64,000 nt of DNA. Origin: Pipra filicauda (taxonomy: Eukaryota > Chordata > Aves > Passeriformes > Pipridae). The notes under the pieces are model-generated. The model had not been told where the DNA came from and searched no databases. It saw only the letters and a program-made list of their open reading frames with translations. This document shows, in pieces, positions 36,301-45,791 of this stretch (positions within the stretch are counted from its first letter, which is position 1; each line of letters opens with the position of its first letter). A program made the translations under genes and the position numbers. The DNA lies in NCBI RefSeq assembly GCF_003945595.2, contig NW_024104553.1, positions 372,001-436,000 of the forward strand, in the 5' to 3' direction.

Positions 36301-39300
36301 CCTGGTGTAGTATAACCCAATGCAACAGGATATGCTGGGGGTCAACCATCTGGAAAACATCTCTACAGGAATAAGAAAAAGGATCACAGTGGACACCAAA
36401 TTAAACATAAGCCAGCATTGTGCCCTCATGGCTAAGAAGGTCCACTAGTGTTTTAGGTTGATGTCGGAAGAGCAGTGACAGCAGGCTGAGGAAGGTGATC
36501 CTGTACGCAGTGCTGATGAGACAACATCTGGAGTACTGTGGCCCTTTCTGGGCTCACCAGGACAAGACAGACATGGACATACTGGGAAGAATCCAGCAAA
36601 AGGGCACAAAGATGAATTAGGTTTTGGAGCACCTCTTGAAGTAGCTGGGAGAGGTGGGTTGGTTTAGACTGGTGAAGAGGAGGCTCAGGAGTGGATCTTA
36701 TCAACGTGTAAATTCACAAATGAGATTAAGGAGCCAGATTCTTCTTCATGATGTCCAGTGAAAGGATAAGAGGCAGTGGGCACTAAGTTATATACAAGGA
36801 ATTCCATTTAAACGTAAGAATACTGTTTTTTGGGTTGTTGAGGTTTTTTTTAATAGTAAGGGTGATGAAATGTTAGACCAGGTTGGGCAGAGATGTTTGT
36901 AGTCTCTATCCTTGGGTATAATCAAAACCCAACTGAACATGGTCTTGAGCAATCCTACTTTGAGCTGGAGGGGTTGGACTAGTTTTTATTTCCAGAAATG
37001 CCTTCCAACCTCAGCAATTCTGTGAAATGAAACAGCCTCCAGATATGACATGTGGGAATGGGGAAATTTACACGAAGGGAATGAAAGAATAAACTAATTG
37101 AGTGCTGTTTTGTTGTGAGCAGTTGTTTAGTGAGATGTATAGCCCAGAGGCTCCAGACCCTGCTTGTAAGGCCTAACTATGCAGCTTCTCTGCCTTAAAT
37201 CTCCTTACTGGCTTCTTATTACAGTATGAAAAAGCCCTCCTCAGACGCTATGTTGAGTGTTGCTCCAACCTGACATGGTGCACCAACCCTCAGGGCTGTG
37301 ATCAGATCCTCCTTAAGGATGGACTTGGTTATGGAGCAGCCTGTTCCAAGTGCTCCTGGATATCCTGCTTCAACTGCAACTTCCCAGAGGTGGGGCTGAG
37401 CTGAATGATGAGCAATACTGTCTTAGGTTTGGCATGCACCATTCTGCTTTTGTGTGGTTGACTGTCTCCCTTTCAGGCCCATTATCCTGCCAGCTGCAGC
37501 CACATGTCTCAGTGGGTAGATGATGATGGATACTATGAAGGAATGACAAGTGAAGCCCAAAGCAAACATCTGGCTAAGCTCATTTCGAAGCACTGCCCAA
37601 ACTGCCAGGCTCAGATAGAGAAAAATGAGGGTTGCCTGCAGTGAGTATACATTTTTGCTTGCTACTGGAGACAGGAGAGGGCAAAAACAGTTAGGTCCAC
37701 TGTGCTTTGCTTTTTTTTTTCTTTTTTTTTTTTGACAATTACTCAATTGTTATAGCAGGTCTGGTTTACAGTTTTAGGAGAATGAGTGATTGCTTTTAAT
37801 TCCTAGAAAAGCAAAATGTTCCCCAACATTCAGAGTTAAATCTGTTGATGGCTCCGTGATAGAACTGATTTTGGAATACCTTGTGCTCTTGTCTGCTCTC
37901 AGAATCCACTATAGCCATACAGAAGTAAAGGGGGAGTGGATAGCTCAGCACCATTTTTTTTTCATGCTCGCCTATTCCTGTAACTTAAAGCAATTTTCTT
38001 TTGACTGTTTTGAATCAGCTTGGATCTCTGGCAGCTTTTAACATGATAAGGGAATTACCTCCAGCTTTGAAGCTAGGGCTTAGGAGTTGCCATTTGTTTC
38101 TCTCTTGCACTGGCACAGCCCTTAATGCCCAGCTGTGATTTGTCCCCACGTGTGATGTGTGGCCTTAGGGCTGTGCAGTGCCTTTCTGCATTGTGTGGAG
38201 TGCTACATGCGTGAGGGAAGGGTGAGGTGCTCATGTGGATCTTGCTTCAAACTGTGGAATGCTTAGTCACCCTTTAAGTACTTGATAAGCTACTGTGAGA
38301 TCATGCTGTCAGTTTACCCATCTCATTTTTGGAGACATTGACTGGTTTTAAGCATCATCTGATTTTAGGAAAGGCTTTTAAAAAATATACTGGGTGAATG
38401 GGACTGACTGCGTGGCACACTCCAGTGCTGTGATGTAGGAGCACTGGAAGGAACTGTCTGCAAGTGGCTCTTAGGTCTGAGTGATTTCTATTGTTCTTTT
38501 CCTACCATTTAGTATGACATGTGCAAAGTGTAGTCATGGCTTCTGTTGGCGTTGCCTCAAGCCCTGGAGACCGAATCATAAGGATTATTACAACTGCTCT
38601 GCTATGGTGAGTGGTTTGCTGTATCCCCATGGTTCATACCTGTGTTCAGAAGCACCCAGCCTCTCAGAGAGAGGGTGAGGATCTCCACTTGGGTCCTTTA
38701 TTCTGGACTTTTGTGCTTGCCAGTAATACTAACAGCATTGTCAAAGTCTCTGTGTGTGGTAGCCGTTTCCAGGCAGCCCTAGTACTTTAGAGAAATTGCT
38801 ACAGGTTACTTTTACCTTTCCTTTCAGGTGAGTAAAGCAGCTTGGCAGGAGAAGCGTTTTCAGGATTACAATGAGAGATGCACCTTTCATCATCATGCAA
38901 GGGTAAGGCCTCCTTCCTTTGCAGATGCTGTTGTTGCCTTAGCCCTAGGGATCAAGATAGCTTCTGTTATGTCTCAGTGTCTTCTCTGCTGAGAAGTAGG
39001 CTTCAGGTCCAGGTTGGGATGCCTGACCATTTCACCCTTGCTCTGACATAAGGGGTAGTCCTTGGCCTGCTTTCTTCTACCAAGTCCGTTGAGGAAACTG
39101 AGCACCTGACTTGTGGCGTTCACAGACTCAAAGTGATGCAGTAGTTGGAAGCAATGGTGATTGAAGGTAGAATTCTGCCTAGAGCTGAGGTAGTATAAAA
39201 GGTCGAAGTGATGGCACAGTGACAGAGATGTCATAGTTGGATGCATTAAATGCTCTGCTGCTGTCTGCATCTTCTGGGATGGCACTTCAGGATGCTTAGC

Positions 39301-42168
39301 AATTACCTGTGTGGAAGGTGCTGTTTTTTTAATCTTGTAGAGCTTGACACTGACATTGGCTTTTTTTTTTCCCTCCTTTGGTTATTGCAGGAATTTGCCA
39401 CGAGTCTGAGGAACAGTATTTCTTCCATCAGAGAGATGCCAAAAATTAGGAACTTGACCTTTGTTCTTGATGCCTGCAAAGTGCTAGAACAGGCACGGAA
39501 GGTAAGGCTGGATAACAGTCCTGCTGAGGTTTAGACCTAATTGTATTAGTGTGTTTTATGCCTTTCTTAAAGTGAGGAGACATGAGGAGACACGAACCTT
39601 GACGTACTCCAAACAAGGGGAGACAGGAAAAGCAGAAGGGGAAGGATAGCATCAGGACAGGGTGAGAGCTCATGTCTGCCTTTCCCTGCTCTCACTCAGA
39701 GTTGGGCTCTGTTTGCAGTGTTCCTTACAGTCGGATCATAAGACAACTTAGCTCAAGTTGGCACCATGGAATCAACACAAGGGTCTATAGGGTTTTTATA
39801 CTGGGTTTGGTCCATTCCAATTTGAAATGCCCTGGTGAAGATACTTACCTTTTGAAAGCTCTCCTGATGCTGTATTTCAGTTAGGAAGTTCCTCTTGATG
39901 TTCATGTTATGATTTTTCTTTCTTAACTCCATTTCATCATATTTTGGAAGCCTGAGTTAATTACTGTATGCCCTGATAGCCACATTAAAAAGGATTTGCA
40001 GTGCAGCCACTGGAAGTGTGCAGTAAGCTTGTGACAGCTTAGGCCTGTAATGCCTGCTCTCCTCTGAAACATAGTCAGGAGGTGGGAATTGTCTTGTGAT
40101 ATTGACTTTGCATATACACCTTGTTTTTGCACTCAGGCTTGATTTTGAGAGAGGCATGTAGAAGAAGGATGCCTGACCCTATATTGTCTTTTCAGTACGG
40201 TAGCCCCTGTGTTTTCCGGGATACATACCACTGTTGCTTGTTGCTGCTGCTGAATTTTCTGGCCCATTTCTTTAAATGGAAACAGTGATCTTGCTTCCTG
40301 CTGGGTGCCTAGATTGCTTTAGGGGTCATTCATTCATAATAGGAGTTTGACACTTGTTGAAACCCCTTTATCGTGGGCTCTTGGTGCTCTATAGTACCAT
40401 GCCTGCTTCCCTTTGTGCTCCATTCCCTCAGTTCATTGCCACTTGAGTTCAGTCTGGGCTGCCCAGCAATGCCTAGGTCATGTGTGCTGGTGGTTTTGAC
40501 TTTTTGCCTGCTGTTCAGTGACACTTGTTATGCATTTACAGTCTGTGTTTTCATGATGGTTTGCAGGTGGGAACAATCAGTTCTTTCAGACTTCACTATA
40601 AAATAATTGCACATTCATTTCCAATCCTGTGAGTAGCTCTAGGTAGCCTGGCACTGCTCTCACTTGGCATAATGGGTCACTGGGCTATGGCCACACACTA
40701 GAAGTGCCGCCAGGCTTCTTTCAGCCACTGATAGCAATGAGGTCTGGAAGGGTTTGATACTGCTCACTTCTTGCCCACTCTGAAGCTGAAGGAGGGTGCT
40801 TAACAGCATGATCTGTACTGTTCCAGGTGCTGGCTTACTCCTGTGTGTACAGCTACTATAACCAGGACACTGAGAGCATGGATATTGTGGAACAGCAGGC
40901 TGAGAGCCTAGAGCTGCTCACTAATGCTCTGCAGATCCTTCTGGGTAAGTCCTGCAACCTTTTTAAAGTAGTGACTAGTGTTCCAAACCGTATAGTTCAA
41001 AGAGCAGCAACTCTGTAGTGGGACAATAGCGTACACACCAGCACCTAGCTGGCCTCTCACTTCTCCCAGCCCATTTTTGCCTTCTTGATGTAATTTCTGA
41101 GAAGTCCACTGGCACAATTTGGCTGCCAATGGAGATTAATGCAGTAAAGAGCAACATGTTCCGTTCTGCAATGTGCCATATATGCACAGGAGATCTAAGT
41201 AGCTGTGACTGGCTTCACAGTCAGAGCCAAAGACTTGGTCTCTGCTTAAGAGTGTGTGATGCAACATGACTTTGTTGGTCTTCAATTGCAGAGGAAACCC
41301 TGCTGCAGTACCAGGACCTGGCCTCCTCTCTTCAGCTTCTGAAAGCAGAGCATTTCAGTGCTGGTTTGGAGTTGGTACGCCAGATCAAGGAGCGTCTCTT
41401 TGCAATTCTCTGGCACTCCACACAGGTGAAGTTCACATGCCTGATAGTGGCTTATCTTGCTCTGGTCTAATTTGACTGTGTGCAAGACAAGGGGCTTGGT
41501 CAGCTGAGGGGTTAGACTCTAAGGGTTGTGTGTGTAGGGAAGGGGTTTGCAGCACAAAATACACCCCAAATTGCATATTCTCTCTCTCTCTCTCTCTTCT
41601 GATTGTTCTTTCATGCTAGCAGGATTTCCATGTTGGGCTCCAGTCTTCAGGAGATCCTGGTCAGAGAAAGTTGAAACTCGCAAATGTGCCTACTTCAGCC
41701 CTTGCCTATACAGGGTGAGTTTTCTTAGCTGGATAAAAAGTGGATAAGTGCAGACAAAAAGCAGGTGAGCAGAGTTTTCTCCTGTGCTCACTGACATACA
41801 AAAGAGTGAATGACAGATACTAATTACTTGCATCTTCTTTTGTGGTTTGAGGTAACAATTTAAGTGACAGTGGTGTAAGGAAACCAGCAAAACCTCTGTA
41901 GTAGGGCGCTATGGGGTTGGGTTGTGGTTGCTTCTCACAGCTGGGGCTCTGCTCTGATGCTCTCCTTCTCAACAGGCAAAAATGTACCATCTTGTGTGAC
42001 TCCCCCAACACAGATGAAGGTGGCAAAGAGGTTGAAGATGAGGAGTATGATCCACAGTGGCAGGAAGACTATGATGACGATGATGACCTTGATGAAGACA
42101 ACTTTATGATTGATAATGAATCAGATTGTGATTCCTACTTTGATGATGATGATAGCTATCATAGCTAG
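15328..42168 (+). CDS. CUL9: Cullin-9 (PARC), complete coding region over 40 exons
   Basis: CUL9 is a large, mainly cytoplasmic E3 ubiquitin ligase that combines a cullin scaffold with an RBR (RING-IBR-RING) catalytic module and binds p53. The ATG at 15328 has a strong context (CTGCCATGG) and is the first in its exon, and the protein begins [16 protein letters not shown], matching the mammalian N-terminus. I could place AG/GT borders for 40 coding exons; their lengths sum to 7,602 nt, a whole number of codons giving about 2,533 residues, against roughly 2,517 in human. The stop is TAG at 42166-42168. Exon coordinates are given under the domain entries. One acceptor is uncertain (24447 or 24414, an 11-residue difference). 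No frameshift or premature stop was seen. Confidence 0.95.
15923..18204 (+). other. CUL9: CUL9 intron between the first two coding exons
   Basis: Apart from the LTR-like segment at about 16290-17700, nothing recognisable was seen. The acceptor of the next exon has a good pyrimidine tract (TTTTTGTTGCTGTTGCAG). Confidence 0.6.
16290..17700 (-). mobile_element. Probable minus-strand LTR in CUL9 intron, with repeated CAGTAGCTGG motifs
   Basis: Read on the minus strand, a TATA-like AATATAAAAGGC sits near 17440 and an ATTAAA signal near 17335, about the spacing of an LTR promoter and polyadenylation site. Beyond the ATTAAA, toward lower coordinates, the + strand repeats CAGTAGCTGG or a close variant near 16299, 16901, 16920, 17022, 17072, 17110 and 17271. 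No TG...CA termini with target duplications were found, so the limits are approximate. Another kind of repeat is possible. Confidence 0.4.
19844..21087 (-). repeat. CR1 LINE with decayed reverse-transcriptase sequence, in CUL9 intron
   Basis: On the minus strand a long frame reads through CR1 reverse-transcriptase C-terminal sequence, including [39 protein letters not shown] and [19 protein letters not shown], then continues in other frames to the CR1 3' end (AATCATAGAGCAGTTTGGGT on the + strand at 19846). The usual YADD-type motif is altered and several frame changes are present, so it is dead. Confidence 0.9.
21088..22619 (+). other. Rest of the CUL9 intron after the CR1
   Basis: AT-rich intronic sequence with no exon, RNA gene or identifiable repeat. 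Open frames are short and unsupported. Confidence 0.5.
24414..28021 (+). other. CUL9: CUL9 middle region, helical-repeat-like exons
   Basis: Exons: 24447 (or 24414)-24822, 25022-25223, 25532-25739, 25842-26029, 26175-26392, 26469-26769, 27146-27251, 27557-27784 and 27931-28021. Leu- and Ala-rich helices such as [18 protein letters not shown] and [10 protein letters not shown] suggest an armadillo-like fold, as proposed for this part of CUL7 and CUL9. The exons are GC-rich and the introns mostly under 400 bases. The first exon has a weak polypyrimidine tract, so its start is uncertain; both candidates keep the frame. This region is the least conserved part against the human protein I remember. 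Confidence 0.8.
28094..29271 (+). other. CUL9: CUL9 DOC domain
   Basis: Exons: 28094-28265, 28455-28560, 28913-29008 and 29096-29271, about residues 1178-1360. The jelly-roll DOC (APC10-like) signature is clear: [20 protein letters not shown], then [16 protein letters not shown], then [20 protein letters not shown] and [18 protein letters not shown]. In APC10 this fold helps substrate recognition; CUL7 and CUL9 share it. All four exons are in one continuous frame, and the match to the mammalian sequence is the strongest outside the RBR module. Confidence 0.92.
29773..34046 (+). other. CUL9: CUL9 cullin-homology region with candidate neddylation lysine
   Basis: Exons: 29773-29906, 29986-30162, 30406-30521, 30992-31174, 31525-31685, 31989-32199, 32294-32459, 32611-32756, 32939-33056, 33510-33706 and 33787-34046. 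Recognisable pieces include [51 protein letters not shown] and [15 protein letters not shown]. Cullins scaffold RING ligases and are activated by NEDD8 on a C-terminal lysine. In [19 protein letters not shown] the Lys after RIL is about residue 1884 by my count and aligns with the neddylated lysine of human CUL9 (1881). The WHB-like stretch that follows is in the last exon. Confidence 0.88.
34938..37224 (+). other. CUL9: CUL9 intron between the RING1 and IBR exons
   Basis: The intron holds a CR1 fragment at 36290-37030 and otherwise nothing recognisable. It separates the exon ending SEEIIAK from the one starting YEKALLRRY, and both borders keep phase 0. Confidence 0.6.
36290..37030 (+). repeat. 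CR1 LINE 3' fragment, diverged
   Basis: The order of motifs follows the CR1 3' end: CATAAGCCAGCATTGTGCCC, GTGATCCTGTACGCAGTGCT, AAGAATCCAGCAAAAGGGCA, then GAGGGGTTGGACTAG and the terminal CCTTCCAACCTCAGCAATTC. It is more diverged than the copy at 11385 and contains small indels, suggesting an older insertion. Confidence 0.8.
39502..40826 (+). other. CUL9 intron in the Ariadne region
   Basis: Nothing beyond ordinary intron sequence was recognised in these 1.3 kb. Confidence 0.5.
41579..41598 (+). repeat. (CT)n tract close upstream of a CUL9 acceptor
   Basis: A run of about nine TC dinucleotides ends roughly 25 bases before the exon starting at 41623. It extends the pyrimidine-rich region of this acceptor and could influence its strength through length polymorphism. 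Confidence 0.8.
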
Positions 42169-42910
42169 AAGACCACCATAGAAGTGGTCTGCCACCCAGC
42201 CTGCCAGCCTGGACCTCTGCCTCTACTCTGTCTCAACCAGTTTGTGTTAGTGTTTTTCCTCAAAGGCAGGGAGGAGCTCTCAAGCGGAACAAAGCATTTC
42301 CTCTGGGAGGCTAATTGCTCAGTGACTCTTCTTTAATATGCAAAACCATTGCTCTGGGCAGCTAGTCTGTGTTCCTGTGGCCACGTCACTCAGAAAGATA
42401 TCTCCTTGCCTTTTTTCCTTGTCTCCAGTTCTACCTATAGGTATTTAATTGAGTTAGAAAGTCACAGTCCACCTGCAAAGTTAGGACTACTTGCCACCTG
42501 TTAAAGGGCTGCTCATTGTCCTTGGATGTGCTCTTCCCAAGGTCTGAGCACAGGTGAGTGTGGCATGTATCCTAGCATGGCACTGTTTAGAAATGGCCAG
42601 TGTCTAGAAATGCTGTAGAGTGATGCATTTACACTCAAGTCAAAGCCTTGTATCTGGAGCTGGTGGGATTCCCTCCAGAGCCACAGATGGATGTGGTTCA
42701 GTTCCTCTAGTTGAGAGGGGCAGCATTTTTGCTGTTGGAGTTTTCTTCTCTGCTGTGAAGCAGGAAGGGCTACGAGTGACACAAGTTTGCAGGACTGTTT
42801 AAGTGTATAAACATATGTTATATATATATATGCAGAGATTGTTCAGATAATACTTTATCTTTGCAAAAAAAAACCCCTGAGGAACAAGGGTTGAAAAAAG
42901 TTCTGTTTAA
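42169..42910 (+). other. CUL9: CUL9 3'UTR, end not located
   Basis: Sequence after the TAG is non-coding. No AATAAA was found in the next 750 bases; ATTTAA-like and TATATA stretches near 42440 and 42820 are the nearest AT-rich sites. The transcript end is therefore uncertain, and a variant signal is likely used. Confidence 0.45.
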
Positions 42911-43729
42911 AAAAAGAAACAGTTTTCATCTAGCACAAGCCTCCTTGTTGTCTGTGGGGAACATGAATGGGGAGGGAGAGTAGGATATCCTCAAGTGAGG
43001 AGGATGTGACCTTGATGTGCTCATCCCAGGAGTTATTTGTGAAATTGATGTGGGTTTGGAATCCTCACCCAGGGCACACAGTCTGCCCTATAAAGTGCCT
43101 TTTCCTTCCTGGGCAGTTCAGGGAACATAAAGAGGTATGGGGAGGGACGGAAAGAGGGTGGCGGACCAGACCACACAGGGTGATGGGGCTGGTGTTTCTG
43201 GGAGCAGGTGCAAGACAAGACTGCCTGCGTGTTGATGAAGGTGGTAACATCTGGTGCCCAGCAGAAGGCAGATGTGGAACTGCTATCGGGCTTGAGGGGT
43301 GATTTTGAGGTTTGTAGGATTGTTTTGGAGATACAGGGCTCTTAAGGCTTGGGTATCATCTGGGAGGGCTCTGGGGTTCTTACGGGATGCTGGGCAGGGA
43401 CCAACTGCCAGGACAGACCAGGAGAGAGGACTAATTTTTCCACTCCCCTGCACCCCCTAACTCCTAATCCTGCAGTCTCTCATGGTGGAAGTCCCAACCC
43501 TGCTGCCCACATGTGGCAAGTGGGTTCCCTGTGACACCTCTTCGGGCCCTCTTCTCAGGGGCACTGAGGGGGAGAGACATGATGGGGATGCCCAGACAGC
43601 CTCATCCCCAGTGTGACCACTTGTTCCTTGCAGGAACAACCTGAATTTCCCAGGTTGTTGGGGGGACAGAGCAGAATGTCCTAGATGCCGAAGTTGCTTA
43701 TGTGGAGATTCATGCCTTGAGTTCTTCAT
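42911..43729. other. Intergenic sequence, nothing recognised
   Basis: GC-moderate sequence lies between the CUL9 3'UTR and the 28S-like segment. No coding exon, RNA gene or known repeat was identified. Its composition is not obviously that of the 28S-like copy next to it. Confidence 0.4.
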
Positions 43730-44261
43730 TCACTGTTTCCTGGATGCCTACTTAAAGCTCAAAAGGTCAGAAGGATTGTGTCTCTGCTCTCATGGACAAT
43801 ATTTGTACTGAAAGTCAAGATCAAACCTTGCTGTTCTGCTCTGCGGGAGGTTTCTGTCGTCCCTTAGCTCGTAGGACACCTGTGTTATGGTTTGACAGGG
43901 GTACTGTCCCAGTCAAACTACCTACCTGACACTGGAGCTGGTCATGCCAGGCACTTGGCATCAGAAGTGAGAGCCCTTTGGGACTCACTCACTCACAAAC
44001 CTCACTGGGTAAGTGGTAAAAATTAGGAGTAGTATTTCACTGGCAACTGGTCTGAGTTGCACAACTGTGGGGGCCTCCCACCTCTGAAGTTTCTTCACAG
44101 TGTCAGACTAGAGTTGTGATCAACAGGGGCTTATTTCCCTGCTGATTTTTGACAAGCCTGTTCTCTTGACTGTGGTTTCTTTCTCAGCATAGTAAGTAGG
44201 GACAGCGAGAGTCTCATTCATCCATGAACATCACTAATTGAATGATGAAGCATTTGCCTGT
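43730..44261 (-). pseudogene. 28S rRNA fragment, decayed nuclear copy
   Basis: The + strand is the reverse complement of part of vertebrate 28S rRNA in the peptidyl-transferase neighbourhood. Collinear matches include AAAAGGTCAGAAGGATTGTG at 43761, GTACTGAAAGTCAAGATCAA at 43805, GGGAGGTTTCTGTC at 43845, then AGTCAAACTACC, GGGTAAGTGGTAAAAA, GTCAGACTAGAG and GACTGTGGTTTCTTTCTC, ending near GAAGCATTTGCC at 44250. Many CpG positions have decayed, and small indels occur. About 530 bases of one contiguous rRNA region in the correct order argue for an inserted rRNA or rDNA copy. It is too short and damaged to work. No poly(A) or target duplication was identified. Confidence 0.85.
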
Positions 44262-44529
44262 TTATTAATCACAAAAATGGCATATTTCTCATCCAGGCTA
44301 AGTAAGGGAGCCTGTCCATCCAGGTAAGGTTGGTTGATTTTGTTGACAGATAACGTTATGTGGCATGATTGCCAAGTTCTCTTTTATTTCCTGCCTGCTA
44401 TCCCTTCTACCTCCATTACTTCTGATGAACATCCATTTCCCCAGATCATGACAACCTGTAAACAAAATTTATTTACAATCAAATGACTTTGCATATAAAA
44501 TGCAAAGGTAGGTACAATATCTACAGACG

Positions 44530-45115
44530 TGCTACGTCCCAACTTTCTTCTTTCACATTCCTTTCTTCTTTTACATTCCTCCTTTCCTTTCCCTCCCCCT
44601 TACTTCCCTCCATCCTCACTGTACATCTGTCCTTCCTCGCCTCTGTTCTTCCTTTCGTCCATCCTTCTGTCTATCCTTTCATGTCCGTCCTTTATTACTC
44701 TCTACTTCCTACCTCCTCCTTTCACTATTGACCTCTGTCCTTACTTTATATACTTACACACTTAAGTTCCCCTTTTTTCCTGCCTTTTTGACTTTCTGCT
44801 TTCCTCTATTCCTCCTTGCCCACTTCTCCACCTTCTTGACTTCTTAATTCCTATCTTCCTTCTTCTTTTGCTACTTTCCTCAATACCTTCTTCTTTCCTT
44901 CTTGCCTGCCTCCCCGCCTGCCTTCATTCCTTTTTCCCTGCCTTCTTTCTTTTACCTTTCTTTCTTCTTTCATTCCATCATCTTCCCCTAGCCTTTCCCC
45001 CTCCTTCTCTCCCACCCTCATTTTTTTCTTCCCTGTTATTTCCCAATTTTCCCTTGCCTCCCTTTTTTTCTTCCTCCCTGCTTCATTCTCCCCTCCTTCT
45101 TCCCCTCACTTAGGT
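44530..45115. repeat. Long polypyrimidine tract with CCTT-type motifs
   Basis: Nearly 600 bases consist mostly of C and T on the + strand, with scattered CCTTC, TTCC and CTCC words and few purines. No single repeat unit dominates. Such strand-asymmetric homopyrimidine DNA can form triplex (H-DNA) structures. Open frames here are composition artefacts. Confidence 0.85.
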
Positions 45116-45791
45116 CTACCAGGTCTCAAGCCTCCTTGCAGAGTCTGTAGGAGTGTAACAGTACCCACAGTAGCGGGAGGCAGAATTAGGGGCCATTCAG
45201 GTCCATTAGACATGCATTAAGTCTTTGCCAAAGGAATGGCCATCCTGGTAAGGTGAGCTTTAAGCTGGGAAAGGTGGGGGGAAGGGGGAAGTTATAGTGA
45301 CCACCCATCCAGAAAAATAAGGCTTAAGCAGGGATACCTCCAGAAAGCCAAAGATGTGACTATAGGGCATCCTCTTGCACCTCTACACTCCAATCCCTCT
45401 GTAAGGTGCCTGTATATACCAATGCCTGCAGTATGGGGAACGAGCAGGAGGAACTAGAGTTCCCTGTGCAGTCTCAGAGCTTTGCTCTTACTGCATAATG
45501 GGAGACATAATGAGACAGGTCTCATGACTGGAATGTTGTCATGAAGCTGTTTGGGAAAGAGACCAGGAAGACTAGACCATGGAGATGCAAAGGCTGGGAG
45601 CAGCCTTGGATACAGCGACCATGAGATTGTGGAGTTTAGTACCGAGTGAGGAGGAAGCAGGGCAGCAAGGAAGATCGCAACCATGGACTTCAGCAGCATA
45701 CACTTATCCTCTTCAGGGACCTTCTTGGAAGAATCCAAAAGGAATGGGCCTTGCAGCGAAGAAAGGTTTCCCTAGTTAAAAGGATAGGAGG

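Larger units (their letters stand above)
34124..38902 (+). other. CUL9: CUL9 RING1-IBR-RING2 (RBR) catalytic module
   Basis: Exons: 34124-34487, 34797-34937, 37225-37389, 37477-37640, 38513-38606 and 38828-38902. RING1 starts at [13 protein letters not shown] and continues [16 protein letters not shown]. The IBR has [13 protein letters not shown] and [24 protein letters not shown]2 has [20 protein letters not shown] and [10 protein letters not shown]. In RBR ligases ubiquitin passes from the E2 to a RING2 cysteine; here that is the Cys of EGCLH, about residue 2260, just before the splice at 37640. An Ariadne-like sequence follows ([17 protein letters not shown]). All metal-binding cysteines and histidines that I could check are present, so the module looks catalytically competent. 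Confidence 0.93.
39391..42168 (+). other. CUL9: CUL9 Ariadne-like helices and acidic C-terminus
   Basis: Exons: 39391-39501, 40827-40944, 41292-41425, 41623-41714 and 41976-42168. They encode helical segments ([39 protein letters not shown]) homologous to the autoinhibitory Ariadne domain of HHARI-type ligases, then a poorly conserved linker and a strongly acidic tail ([20 protein letters not shown]) ending SYHS before TAG. The acidic tail is also a feature of human CUL9, although its exact sequence differs. Confidence 0.9.

Noticed and set aside
44868..45113. Serine/proline-rich open frames in the pyrimidine tract
   Set aside because: They are produced by C+T-only composition.
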